Assembly (NCBI GenBank): GCA_949987705.1
Contig: OX465281.1
Coordinates: 175,350,516-175,414,515, forward strand
From: Thereva unica
Taxonomy: Eukaryota; Arthropoda; Insecta; Diptera; Therevidae
Direction: 5' to 3'
DNA: 64,000 nt
The position numbers were made by a program, and so were the translations under genes. Positions 46,388 through 57,854 of the stretch are shown here, one piece after another. The notes beneath the pieces were generated by a model. The model worked only from the letters and a program-made list of their open reading frames with translations. It was not told where the DNA came from and searched no databases. The first letter of the stretch is position 1. Every line of letters starts with the position of its first letter.

Positions 46388-47147
46388 GGTCCACAAAATC
46401 TGACATTTGGTTAGAATAAACATGGCGCGGAATAGGCTCGGGATTGTTTTCGTTATATTTTTGTGGTAAAAAGTGGAAAATCATTGTAAGTTATTACTTT
46501 TAACTAAACATGGATTATCAGTGGTTAGTTCTTTAGTGATTTAATAAGAAAAAATTAAAAAAAAATAGTGATTTAGTGAGTTTTAAGTGTGTTAATTGTC
46601 GAGGTGATCAATTTCTTTTACTTTCGCGGTGTTTTTTTCGTCTTTATTAAGGAAAAATATGCTGATTATTTAATTAAAAGTGATTTTAAAGTCATTAAAT
46701 AATTTCTTATGGAATTATTATTAAACATATAAGTGCAGAAAAGTGTGAAAGGAAAAGTGAATAAGAAGTGTTTTTCTACACCTATATTTTTAATACTAAT
46801 TACATAATATATGTATTAATCACTTTAAAATCACTTGTAATCCCATAACTAAACAAAACATTAAATTTTCAACATTTTTTTCGTAAATAAACATGAAAAA
46901 ACACCGTGAATGTAAAAACAGTTGTTCGCCTTAACAATTAAAACACTTAAAAGACACTTAATCACTAAATTATTTTTATTTTTTTTTAATTAAATCACTA
47001 ATAAACTATTCACTGGTAAATCCAAGTGCAGTTAAAAGTGTTAAAATACAATATTTAATCACTTTTTACTGCAAAACTATAACCAAAACGTTCCCGAACT
47101 TATTCCGCGCCATGTTTATTCCGCTCTCTCCGGTGAATTTTTGGACC
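46388..47147. mobile_element. Foldback element, about 380-bp arms
   Basis: GGTCCACAAAATCTGAC at the left and its counterpart ending TTTTTGGACC at the right. GAATAAACATGGCGCGGAAT (46413) is matched in reverse near 47100-47120, and further pairing follows toward a centre near 46770, at roughly 75-80% identity. AT-rich, no ORF. Confidence 0.65.
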
Positions 47148-47514
47148 GGGTTGACCACCATGAAAAACTCTCCTTCGGGGCCTGTAGTTGAGAGGGTCTT
47201 GGTAAAACGAATCTAAAAATTTTTCTATGGATTGGAGGCAAATCTAAAATCACTTTGCACAGCAGAATTAGGTGTATTATTTTACTTAAACATACATTAT
47301 TGTTAAAAATTCAGCTTACCGCGCCTTTTGTATTTATTTACACTTCAATTTAACTTTATTTTTTATTTTTAAAGAAAATATTATCATGCACGCACTTCAC
47401 TTTTCTTTAAATGTAGAACATCTACTGAAAAACACAGGCACCTGTTTATCCATAGCATATGCACGTGCACGCACACAAGTACCCCCACTTCGCAAGAGAC
47501 CAACACCAATAATT

Positions 47515-48610
47515 ACCCGCCAAAAATATGAAAGAATTGATATATTTTAATTGCACCCCATCTATGTATGACAAAGAATAGTAAACACCATCTATGGCAA
47601 TATTACATTACTCTTCGTTTTACCTATGATTATCAATTTCCATAAAATATACAAAATACATTTCATAAATAATAGAAAATCTGTTGTCATAAATCAGTTG
47701 TTTACTTCCTTCTAAAGTTTATACATATCTTGCATTGGAATGTACCTTTTTATGAAAGCATGAATAAATAAGTTTATTGCCACATTTCTACGAGTTAGAG
47801 TTTGGAGTAATGGGTTGGTGCTAGCTCGGGGTGCGACAGGACCCGGGTTCGATACTGGTGATGGCCGCGTACTATTTTTTTTTTTTAAGTTATGATGATG
47901 TTTGTTAAATACTTTGTTAAGTTTTAGATTACGCAAAGTCTCACAACTTATAACCTACATAAGCCTTTAACAAAAACTTTGCAAGATTAATTATATATAG
48001 CGTTGGTCAGTGTAATACTTATGAATCTCCATTACCAAACTAGGATACAGCATTATGACAATAATTAAATCAATGCAACGTGAAATAAAAGTTTTAGTTA
48101 AAAACGGATTTGGCTTATTTAGCTTATTATAGATTGAGTTATAGCTCACAATTGAATATGTCCCAAAGGTTTTAATTAGTCGCCGCTTTGAGATTTTATC
48201 ATCAACGCAGGCTTAGTTTATTATACTACAATAAATCATCATAACTAAAAAAGCTAAAAAAAAGTACTTAAAAAATTCATCAAGAATCGAACCTGGTCCT
48301 TTCGCACCCCGATCTATCGCCTTCCCATTACTCCAAACACTAACTTGTAGTAATGTGGCAATAAACCTATTCATGCTTTCATAAAAAGGTACATTCCAAT
48401 GCAAGATATGTATAAACTTGAGAAGGAAGTAAACAACTGATTTATGACAACAGATTTTCTATTATTTATGAAATGTATTTTGTATATTTTATGGAAATTG
48501 ATAATCATAGGTAAAACGAAGAGTAATGTAATATTGCCATAGATGGTGTTCATTATTCTTTGTCATAGATGGGGTGCAATTAAAATATATCAATTCTCTC
48601 AAATTCTTGG
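47515..48610. repeat. Inverted pair of tRNA-like repeat units
   Basis: The left arm (47515-47870) and right arm (48278-48610) are inverted copies sharing GAATTGATATATTTTAATTG and TAATGTAATATTGCCATAGA, and ending in a tRNA-like block. The left block has GGACCCGGGTTCGATACT (47845 region, plus); the right one has AGGTTCGATTC on the minus strand. These look like SINE heads in opposite orientation. The intervening part contains fragments of the 514-bp repeat in reverse. Confidence 0.6.
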
Positions 48611-48694
48611 CGGGCAATTATTGTATAATTCTTTCAGCAGCATCTCCATGAAAGATGCGTTAGTTTTTCGAGTTATTTGTTTGAATATTTTCGC

Positions 48695-48808
48695 AATTCT
48701 TCACAATCTTCACTTAATATGTTGTCATCCAGACTGAAGTGTTATTCAATAGAAAGAATACCACGAAAAAGCGTAATTAGTGGCTAGTCTCTAGGCACAA
48801 CATCCCAC
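48695..48808 (-). repeat. AGTGGGATGTTGTGCC repeat, reversed copy
   Basis: The complement reads AGTGGGATGTTGTGCCTAGA and continues as at 38230-38330, ending where the plus-strand copies continue with GATCCGCACTC. Confidence 0.75.
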
Positions 48809-49119
48809 TTTTGTTTTGTTATTCTGAAGAGATACATACAAATTTAGTTAATAAAAACTTAAAAATATGCTGCAAAAGGCTGCAAAATTTTTTAGGTATG
48901 GGGCAAATCGTTTGTAAAATTTTTGTAAAATATTAAAAATTCTGAGAAAAATCACTTCCTTATATTCATGGACTATAAGGACGGTCTTAAATACATCGTT
49001 CGTGAAATTTATAAATTTTCATTCATTTCAGTAAGCGTTTATATGCCCTGGTAAAAATTAGATATCTACTTTTCGTTTTAAACCTACCAAATGTTTCGTT
49101 TAAATCATACATATTTTTT

Positions 49120-49530
49120 GTGACAAATCCACAGCGAAGTTCGATAAAATTAAATTTTTGTTTTGGTCTACAGCACCACCTATGTACATGACTAAAAACT
49201 ATAATAAAATGAACAGCATATAAAATATGCATATAAACAAATAAATACTTTATATTATTTCCGCGAAATTTCTTAATGATTTATAAAGCCGCCGAAGAAC
49301 CATAAAACCTCAAGAAAATGATTTTTTTGCACTTCTAATTAAATAAATGTTTATGTTCTCCTGAGTATCATTATTAAATAATATAATTTAGTGAGAAATA
49401 GAATTAAAACATGTTACACCGAAGTAAAAAAAAAATTTTATTCCACCATTTTGCGGTCGGGGATTGAACTTGATTCGCCTGGGATAAGACTCCAGCGCCT
49501 TACCTCTAGGCTACCGATATTTAATTAGAA
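49120..49530 (-). repeat. SINE-like unit, copy 1 of a tandem pair
   Basis: Spans GTGACAAATCCACAGCGAAG to CTAGGCTACCGAT. On the minus strand the tRNA-like head (GTAGCCTAGAGGTAAGGCGC, then AGTTCAATCCCCGACCGC) lies at the right end. Copy 2 begins 447 bases on. Confidence 0.65.
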
Positions 49531-49566
49531 ACCTCTTTTGTTGTTTAAATATACTTCTGGTTGATT

Positions 49567-49970
49567 GTGACAAATCCACAGCGAAGTTCGATAAAATTGA
49601 ATTTTTTTTTTGGTCTACAGCACCACCTACATAACTATAAACTATAATAAAATGAACAGCATATAAAATATGCATATAAACAAATAAATACTTTATATTA
49701 TTTCCGCGAAATTTCTTAATGATTTATAAAGCCGCCGAAGAGCCATAAAAACTCAAGAAAATGATTTTTTTGCACTTTTAATTAAATAAATGTTTATGCT
49801 CTCCTGAGTATCATTATTAAATAATATAATTTAGTGAGAAATAGAATTAAAACATGTTACACCGAAGTAAAAAAAAAATTTATTTCACCATTTTGCGGTC
49901 GGGGATTGAACTTGGTTCGCCTGGGATAGGACCCAAGACCCTTACCTCTATGCTACCGATAAATGAACTT
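49567..49970 (-). repeat. SINE-like unit, copy 2 of a tandem pair
   Basis: About 95% like copy 1 by eye, with a small deletion near 49630 and substitutions in the tRNA-like block. The head at 49895-49965 lacks good stem pairing, so it is not a functional tRNA gene. Confidence 0.65.
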
Positions 49971-49994
49971 TATTAGAAATCTCTTTTTTGTTGT

Positions 49995-50212
49995 TAAATA
50001 TACTTTTGTTGTTAAATATACTTCTGGTTGAAATTTCCAGACCATTTTCTCAGTTATTGGTCTTTTGACCAAGAGCTACATTTTGAGATATTTCCCAAGT
50101 CTGTATCTGCAGTACTTTCAGAGATGAAAGTAGGCTTCAGACGGACAGACGGACAGACGGACAGACGGACAGAGCCTCTGTATAAGCTTTTTTTTTTTTG
50201 AAAAAGCTAAAA
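49995..50212. repeat. Dispersed repeat with GGACAGAC tandem, copy 2
   Basis: Matches 42395-42605, with an extra TTTTGTTGTTAAATATACTT duplication and four GGACAGAC units. Confidence 0.7.
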
Positions 50213-50690
50213 TTAGAAAAGCCACCCCCTTCCACCCCTTTTGACCACCCCTCGCGTGAAATAGCGTATATTATTCAACATAATCAAGATGCATGTCAAT
50301 TCATAGGTTTTCGGGGTCGCTGATTACGAATTTGATATTAAAAATTTGAAAAGCCACCCCCTTCCGCCCCTATTGGCCACCCCCTCGCGAGAAATCTTCT
50401 ATATATAAAAATGGAACGTGATTTGTGTTCGGATGCTTAAAACTTGAAAACGGCTGGACCAAATTGTGTACTTTATTTGTAGGTTTTTTTCGTAATTGCT
50501 ATGTGAAGGTTTAGGAAAAAAAACTGAAAAAATTCCCCACTGGTGGCGCTGTAGGCGCACATTTCGTTTTTCAGTTTAATTTGTAGCAACCAAAATTTAA
50601 AAAATAAATTGAAATATTGTGTCACTGGCGAAGACCCCTTTGAAAATTGTAACTTAGCATTAGACACCTCTTTATCTATATATATAAAAA
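50213..50690 (+). repeat. Helitron 5' ends before the satellite
   Basis: TCTATATATAAAAATGGAAC at 50398 and TCTATATATATAAAAATCCA at 50675 have the form of Helitron 5' termini; the second runs directly into the satellite. GAAAAGCCACCCCCTTCC occurs at 50216 and 50350, and a foldback scrap (GGGGTCGCTGATTACGAATT) at 50310. Confidence 0.6.
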
Positions 50691-52835
50691 TCCATGGCGG
50701 CCGTCTCAAGAGGGCGGATTACCACTTTCTTCACAACCACCTCGACATGGGTATCAAATGAAAGGGTATGATAGGTAGAATTCAATAGGCAATGTAGTAT
50801 ACTAAATATACCTTTAGATCCATGGCGGCCGTCTCTAGAGGGCGGATTACCACTTTCTTCACAACCACCTCGACATGGGTATCAAATGAAAGGGTATGAT
50901 AGGTAGAATTCAATAGGCAATGTAGTATACTAAATATACCTTTAGATCCATGGCGGCCGTCTCAAGAGGGCGGATTACCACTTTCTTCACAACCACCTCG
51001 ACATGGGTATCAAATGAAAGGATATGATAAGTAGAATTCAATAGGCAATGTAATATACTAAATATACCTTAAGATCCATGGTGGCCGTCTCAAGAGGGCG
51101 AATTACCACTTTCTTCACAACCATCTCGACATGGGTATCAAATGAAAGGGTATGATAAGTGGAATACAATAAGCAATGCAGTATACTAAATATACCTTTA
51201 CATCCATGGCGGCCGTCTCAAGAGGGCGGATTACCACTTTCTTCACAACCACCTTGACATGGGTATTAAATGAAAGGGTATGATAAGTAGAATACAATAA
51301 CCAATGTAGTATACTAAATATTCCTTTAGATCCATGGCGGCCGTCTCAAGAGGGCGGATTACCACTTTCTTCACAACCACCTCGACATGGGTATCAAATG
51401 AAAGGGTATGATAAGTAGAATTCAATAGGCAATGTAATATACTAAATATACCTTTATATCCATGGCGGCCGTCTCAAGAGGGCGGATTACCACTTTCTTC
51501 ACAACCACCTCGATATGGGTATCAAATGAAAGGGTATGATAAGTAGAATTCAATAGGCAATGTAGTATACTAAATATACCTTTAGATCCATGGCGGCCGT
51601 CTCAAGAGGGCGGATTACCACTTTCTTCACAACCACCTCGACATGGGTATCAAATGAAAGGGTATGATAAGTAGAATTCAATAGGCAATGTAATATACTA
51701 AATATACCTTAAGATCCATGGCGGCCGTCTCAAGAGGGCGAATTACCACTATCTTCACAACCACCTCGATATGGGTATCAAATGAAAGGGTATGATAGGT
51801 AGAATACAATAGGCAATTTAATATACTAAATATACCTTTACATCCATGGCGGCCATCTCAAGAGGGCGGATTACCACTTTCTTCACAACCACCTTGACAT
51901 GGGTATCAAATGAAAGGGTATGATAAGTAGAATACAATAACCAATGTAGTATATTAAATATACCTTTAGATCCATGGCGGCCGTTTCAAGAGGGCGGATT
52001 ACCACTTTCTTCACAACCACCTCGACATGGGTATCAAATGAAAGGGTATGATAAGTAGAATTCAATAACCAATGTAGTATACTAAATATACCTTAAGATC
52101 CATGGCGGCCGTCTCAAGAGGGCGAATTACCACTTTCTTCACAACCACCTCGATATGGGTGACAAATGAAAGGGTATGATAAGTAGAATACAATAAGCAA
52201 TGCAGTATACTAAATATACCTTTAGATCCATGGCGGCCATCTCAAGAGGGCGGATTACCACTTTCTTCACAACCACCTCGACATGGGTATCAAATGAAAG
52301 GGTATGATAAGTAGAATTCAATAGGCAATGTAATATACTAAATATACCTTTAGATCCATGGCGGCCGTCTCAAGAGGGCGGATTACCACTATCTTCACAA
52401 CCACCTCGATATGGGTATCAAATGAAAGGGTATGATAAGTAGAATGCAATAGGCAATGTAGTATACTAAATATACCTTTAGATCCATGGCGGCTGTCTCA
52501 AGAGGGCGGATTACCACTTTCTTCACAACCACCTCGACATGGGTATCAAATGAAAGGGTATGATAAGTAGAATTCAATAGGCAATGTAATATACTAAATA
52601 TACCTTAAGATCCATGGTGGCCGTCTCAAGAGGGCGAATTACCACTTTCTTCACAACCATCTCGACATGGGTATCAAATGAAAGGGTATGATAAGTGGAA
52701 TACAATAAGCAATGCAGTATACTAAATATACCTTTACATCCATGGCGGCCGTCTCAAGAGGGCGGATTACCACTTTCTTCACAACCACCTTGACATGGGT
52801 ATCAAATGAAAGGGTATGATAAGTAGAATACAATA
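50691..52835. repeat. 128-bp satellite array, about 16.8 monomers
   Basis: Monomers start with TCCATGGCGGCCGTCTCAAG every 128 bases (50691, 50819, 50947 and so on) and contain CATGGGTATCAAATGAAAGG. Divergence between units is a few percent. Segments at 51074-51330 and 52610-52835 share private variants, giving a 1536-bp (12-monomer) higher-order period. Because 128 is not a multiple of three, the recurring 60-codon frames are artefacts. The monomer in reverse resembles Helitron interior sequence at 8178-8310. Confidence 0.93.
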
Positions 52836-52865
52836 ATGACGTATCTCGAAACCAAAAAACCTAAT

Positions 52866-53899
52866 GATATAAAACCCAAAAACAAAAATTGTAAAGGGTT
52901 CGGCGATTGTTTGCCAAAAAAATGAAAACTGGAAACACTGAACTGAAAAAACCAAAAATTTAAAGTAATGAACTTTATTGAATTCCATTTATTTAATATT
53001 AAAAACGAAAAATGTTAAACGAATATCTTAAATATAATTTCTTGCAAAGAACTAATATGAGAGCACGGCAATTGGAAATTTGTTAAATATGTAATCTAAA
53101 AAAGGATTGATATAAGAACACGGCGATCTGAAATTCGTAAAATGTCTCATCTAAACGAATACTGATAAAAAATCCCATCTGAAAAATCATTGATATGAAA
53201 ACATAGCGACCTACAATTCGTTGAATACGCAATCTAATAAAGAACTGATATAAGAACACGGCGATTTTAAATTCGTTAAATACATTATTAAACACTTTAC
53301 TTCTCTAGCAGCACGAATCAACATGGTTGTGAGCATAACCAATAAAATCGCTGGGTATGCATATGTGGTGGGTGGCAAAAATAGTCACGTAACCCACCAC
53401 ATATGCATACCCAGCGATTTTATTGGTTATGCTCACAACCATGTTGATTCGTGCTGCTAGAGAAGTAAAGTGTTTAATAATGTATTTAACGAATTTAAAA
53501 TCGCCGTGTTCTTATATCAGTTCTTTATTAGATTGCGTATTCAACGAATTGTAGGTCGCTAAGTTTTCATATCAATGATTTTTCAGATGGGATTTTTTTA
53601 TCAGTATTCGTTTAGATGAGACATTTTACGAATTTCAGATCGCCGTGTTCTTATATCAATCCTTTTTTAGATTACATATTTAACAAATTTCCAATTGCCG
53701 TGCTCTCATATTAGTTCTTTGCAAGAAATTATATTTAAGATATTCGTTTAACATTTTTCGTTTTTAATATTAAATAAATGGAATTCAATAAAGTTCATTA
53801 CTTTAAATTTTTGGTTTTTTCAGTTCAGTGTTTCCAGTTTTCATTTTTTTGGCAAACAATCGCCGAACCCTTTACAATTTTTGTTTTCGGGTTTTATTT
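52866..53899. repeat. Near-perfect palindrome, 508-bp arms, 18-nt loop
   Basis: The left arm 52866-53373 and right arm 53392-53899 are inverted copies with only about two or three differences seen (for example near 53160 and 53208). The loop is GGCAAAAATAGTCACGTA. Inside each arm, AACACGGCGAT...AAATTCGTTAAA-type units repeat at about 60-70 bp spacing. No ORF of interest. Confidence 0.92.
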
Positions 53900-54178
53900 A
53901 CTTGACTCAAGTATACTTGAAGTCAGGAGGAGTTTACATGCATATTTAGTTACTTGAAATCTACTTCAAGTAAGCATGTAAACGTAATGTATGATCATAA
54001 TGAATCTTCTACTTCAAGTACAGATTTGAGTCCTGCAGATCCCAAAGTTTCCCAAACTTCTGAACCTTCCAATGACTCATTAGCAACAAGTTATTCAGAA
54101 AAGACATTTTAATTTCACTAAGTCGAAATGTAAAAATTTTTTTAGTGTTTTTGTTGAATAAATTAAAACAGCATTGTG
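53900..54178. other. Harbinger-like subterminal sequence
   Basis: GTTTACATGC (53932) and GCATGTAAAC (53978) are inverted, with ACTTGA/TCAAGT motifs between, as near 36840-37100. A plus-strand Ser-rich stretch (TDLSPADPKVSQTSEPSNDS) ending in a stop near 54110 may be the tail of an accessory gene. Weak. Confidence 0.35.
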
Positions 54179-54200
54179 TTAATAAAAAATACATATGTAC

Positions 54201-54481
54201 CTTATACAATTAGCTACTTTCATTTTCGTACTGATGCATAGTCTCATATTTGTATTTATACGGGGAAGATTCGAATTTTCTAATCTTGCTAATAAATCGT
54301 CAAAGCTAGCTATCAACATACGAAAATAATTAAAAAACTTCAGTTCGAAATTTATCAAGATCTGGAAATCTTTTTTGTAATTCATTTTTTTTACTACATG
54401 GTTACAATTTAGCAAAAGTCCTAACAATTTTTTAAGAAGCCAAAGAAATGCAAAGGAACAAAATAAATGCAAAAAAATCAA
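54201..54481 (-). pseudogene. Harbinger transposase N-terminal exon
   Basis: The minus strand reads FELKFFNYFRMLIASFDDLL, then LPRINTNMRLCISTKMKVAN, the opening of HARBI1-like transposases (a FRMS..FD.LL block followed by a TNMR..I...+L block). It ends with an AG before a GTACAT donor at 54200. Joining such an exon to one starting with G, as the Harbinger-2 exon at 36013 does, would keep the conserved R-Y-L-A-T-G frame. Upstream codons are hydrophobic and probably not part of the gene. Confidence 0.6.
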
Positions 54482-55189
54482 TTGTTTTTTAAATTTAACT
54501 TTTATTTAGGGGTAGTTTTATTCCCTTAAGGGTCGAAAATAATTTATTTTTGGTTGACAATGCGCATTCAATAGAATTTGAAGCATAAAGTTGGAAAAAT
54601 ATATGTAGTTGGTAGTTTTGAGCCTTTATTATTATCCCTTATCATAAAATTTGGCTTTATTTGTTATGAATCAACCATCTTCTCAAACAAATATGGAAAT
54701 AGTGTATTCCATTGGATTGTTGTGATTATAATTCAATATTATCGTGAAAATCCCTATAAAAGGGAGTTATTTGTACTTATAAGGGTGGCACCCATTTTCG
54801 TAATCAGCTTTTCATTTTATTTTCATTCTCGCGATCATCATTCAATTTGCAGAATAATTTGTTTAAATTATTTTCATCTTCAGACGCAAATATCTTTTAC
54901 AGGTGTGGCGACTGCCACCGTCGCGTCATTTCTACTTTGAAATAAATACAAAAATAAAATTGTATAAGTAAACGAGATAGCCATGTAAAAAAACAAAATA
55001 AACAAAATAATAGTTTTGGGGATTAATCTGAAAAACGGCGAGCTGTCAGGAAGAACAAAAATAGTATTCTCTTACAAATAATTTCATTATAATAATATGT
55101 TTAATTTTAGAAAACAAAATAAAGGTTGTTAAATCATAACTGTATTTAATCAACCTACAAGTGGTGACCCCGAAGAAAAAAGGAATATA
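54482..55189 (+). promoter_or_regulatory. Gypsy 5' LTR/leader with primer-binding site
   Basis: TGGTGACCCCGA at 55162-55173 has the form of a retrotransposon primer-binding site (complement of a tRNA 3' end ending in CCA), shortly after CCTACA at 55154-55159, a plausible LTR end. A TGTGGCGACTGCC near 54903 could be the LTR start. Without the second LTR the limits are unproven. A 120-codon frame at 54578-54940 has no known domain. Confidence 0.45.
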
Positions 55190-56656
55190 ATGATGGAAGA
55201 GGATACATTACCGGAAAACAACAACGAAATCTGCAAAACCTCAGTCAAAGTGCCACCCTTCTGGAAAGAAAATCCTGAATTATGGTTTGCACAAGTAGAG
55301 TCACAATTTATGACCAGTGGGATTAAAACGGATGCAACAAAGTATCATACCATAGTTGCTGCTATCGACAGCCATATCCTAGCGCAGGTGAGCGACATCA
55401 TCCTTAAACCACCAAGTGAGAATATGTACGATAAGCTAAAACAAAGGCTAACCCGTGAGTTTGGCGAGTCAGAACAAAGACTGTTGCACAAATTAGTGCA
55501 AGAAATTGACTTAGGAGACAAAAAACCGTCCCAACTGTTACACCAAATGCGCGATCTGGCCGGCACTAGCGTGACAGATGAATTTTTAAAAACACTCTGG
55601 ATGCAAAGACTTCCACAAAATATGCGCGTAATTGTTTCTGTCAGCAGTGAACCGCTAGAAAAACTCGCGACTCTCGCCGACAAAATCGCAGAGGTCAATA
55701 AATTCCAGCAGGTGGCACAATGTTGTACACGCACTGAGAATGAGACCGTCAACCGTACCATTCAGCAACAGTTAGACGAGCTCACCAGAAAAATAGAAAA
55801 CTTAGAGCGCCCAACTGGACGCACAGCCAGCAGGAGGTTCAGGCGATCAGGCAGCAAATCTCATTCCAGAACTCGTTCTAGCTCACTGATATGCTGGTAC
55901 CATCGTAAATTCAACAGTAATGTGCAAATTTCAAAGTGCGGGAAACGAAGTGGCACGTCAGTAGAAGCGACAGTTGACGTGACCAAAAAACAATGTCGCC
56001 TATTCGTCACCAACCCAATCACAAATGTAAAATTCCTTATAGACACCGGAGCAGACATTTCAGTCCTACCACCAACTCAAAAAGAGAAACGCAAACAACT
56101 AGACTTAGGGCAACTATATGCAGCTAACAACACACCAATCGGCGTTTACGGTGAAAAACTCATGTGTATAAGTTTGGGTTTAAGAAGGACCTTTAAGTGG
56201 GCATTTATAGTAGCGAACGTCACACGCCCCAATTTAGGAGCAGATTTCCTAAAACATTTTGGAATACTCGTTGACTTAAAGCACAGTAAGCTAATAGACA
56301 ACACAACTTCTTTAGAAGTAAATGGAATAAAAACGACCTGTCCTTCAATACAACTAAAGGCAATAATAACATCCAAATTCGCTGACATTGTAAACGAGTA
56401 CAAAGATATTACCTTTTTCGCACCTGAGGAAAAACCCATCAAACACAACATCACCCACTGCATCAACACAACCGGACCGCCAGTTTCTTCTCGCCCACGT
56501 CGCCTACCGCAAGACAAACTACGACAGGCCAAATTGGAATTCCAACACCTACTCAATGTAGGAATTTGCAGACCTTCGAACAGCCCATGGGCCGGCCAGC
56601 CCCTTACATTTGACACAAAAAAAAAACGGAAGCTGGCGCCCATGTGGCGATTATAG
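55190..56656 (+). pseudogene. Gypsy gag-protease and start of RT
   Basis: Gag opens MMEEDTLPENNNEICKTSVK and has the VPPFWKENPELWFAQVESQF block common to one arthropod Gypsy group, then AQVSDIILKPP and KTLWMQRLPQNMR. A basic Ser/Arg stretch precedes a zinc-knuckle-like CWYHRKF...KC that lacks part of the usual Cys set. Protease has FLIDTGADISVLPP near residue 284. RT begins [14 protein letters not shown], where an extra GGCC near 56592 shifts the frame. [20 protein letters not shown] continues in the new frame to about 56708. Confidence 0.9.
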
Positions 56657-56708
56657 AAAATTAAACAGCGTAACGATCCCAGACAAGTACCCGATACCAC
56701 ACCTACAT

Positions 56709-57129
56709 GATTTTTTTTTTTTTATGTGATAGACTAGAGACTTAGGGAAAGCCCCCTTTGTACTGTTCGACAATCTATTTTTTCCTATAGAATGTCGAAC
56801 AGCAACTCTAGCCGGAAGATGAGAAGTAGAGAGAGAGAGAAGTAACATAGGAAGGAGCTGCCACAACCTAGCCGCGATATATTTTTATTCCACCTACTTC
56901 CAACCATTTCGCGACTCTGGCATCGGGGCATTTGAGAAACAACTCGCTGGAGTGTTATGCCTCCTGAAACGAGTTGAATCGCTTCAACCAACCGATGGCA
57001 TGCGCTTGGTGGAGTAGGGAAGGACTAGCAAAGGCTATGACAGGAGGAATCAGGAATGTAAAGATGGGAGAAGAAAGAAGGAAAGTTATGTGGGTGGAAA
57101 AGTGGAAAAGGCGAAGGACCGTGGGGCTA
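56709..57129 (-). mobile_element. SINE without its tRNA head, in Gypsy RT
   Basis: A T run at 56711-56724 and a body that matches 9406-9820. It stops just where the tRNA-like head would begin. The adjoining Gypsy resumes about 60 codons further on (VDEVFRGIDFVFPYIDDICI), so one deletion probably removed both the SINE head and the RT palm segment with motif A. Confidence 0.8.
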
Positions 57130-57854
57130 GTCGATGAGGTATTCAGAGGAATAGACTTCGTATTTCCGTACATTGACGACATTTGCATAGCATCAAGAAA
57201 TGAAGACGAGCACAGGCAACATCTGAAACAAGTATTAGAGCTACTGCGTCAATATGGGTTAACCATAACCCAGTAGGAAATGTAAGCATTACCGAATCGA
57301 TTGAGTAGTGGCGATTTGTAATGTCAATAGGTTACATTACCAATTACAGAATCGATTACTTTTACACGTAGATGTCCTAGGGTGGTAAGTACTTACCAGA
57401 CATTACATTTGTAAAAGGTACCTTCAGCACGTTCTGACATGATTCATTCTCCCTCGACTAAAGTGTAGTTATTACCTATTCGCTTCTTAGTTATTACAAA
57501 TAGAAGAACTTACTTTATTTGATTTTTCATGCATGAATTCTCTGATTACCCCATAAGCGCTTGCACTATTTCCTACTGGGAAACCCTGCAAAATGCAGTT
57601 TTGGCCAAGATTGTATAAAATTTCTCGGTCATGAAATATCCAAAAAAGGGATAAAACCGTTACCAGAAAAGGTCGAAGCGATAGCAAATTACAAGCGCCC
57701 CCAACGAGTCTGTGACCTAAAGAGATTCCTCGGTATCATTAACTTCTACCGGCGATTTTTGCCAAATGCAGCAAAGAAACAAAGTATCCTTCAGGCTCAT
57801 CTAAAAGGAAACAAATGTAAAGATCGTACCATAATTAACTGGACAACCGAAACT
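57130..57854 (+). pseudogene. Gypsy RT end and thumb, split by a MITE
   Basis: Positions 57130-57268 read FVFPYIDDICIASRNEDEHR (motif C, YIDD) to QYGLTI. After the MITE, 57581-57854 reads PAKCSFGQDCIKFLGHEISK, KVEAIANYKRPQRVCDLKRF and LGIINFYRRFLPNAA. The frame is continuous across the MITE once its 2-bp duplication is allowed for. It is then interrupted by the 4.3-kb element at 57855. Confidence 0.88.
57269..57580. mobile_element. 312-bp MITE, CCCAGTAGGAAAT ends, AA duplication
   Basis: A 13-bp perfect inverted repeat (CCCAGTAGGAAAT / ATTTCCTACTGGG) flanked by AA (57267-57268 and 57581-57582). Interior AATCGATT and GTAATG motifs, no ORF. The Gypsy frame is exactly restored without it. Confidence 0.82.

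Noticed and set aside
51115..52833. A series of similar 60-codon minus-strand frames (MNSTYHTLSFDTHVEVVVKK type)
   Set aside because: They repeat with the 128-bp satellite and cross monomer borders out of phase; no start context or domain. Not genes.
50691..52835. Regular spacing that might suggest a CRISPR array
   Set aside because: The monomers are contiguous 128-bp copies without unique spacers, in eukaryotic DNA.
54578..54940. 120-codon hydrophobic frame upstream of Gypsy gag
   Set aside because: Lies in the presumed LTR/leader region, has no domain and is AT-rich.
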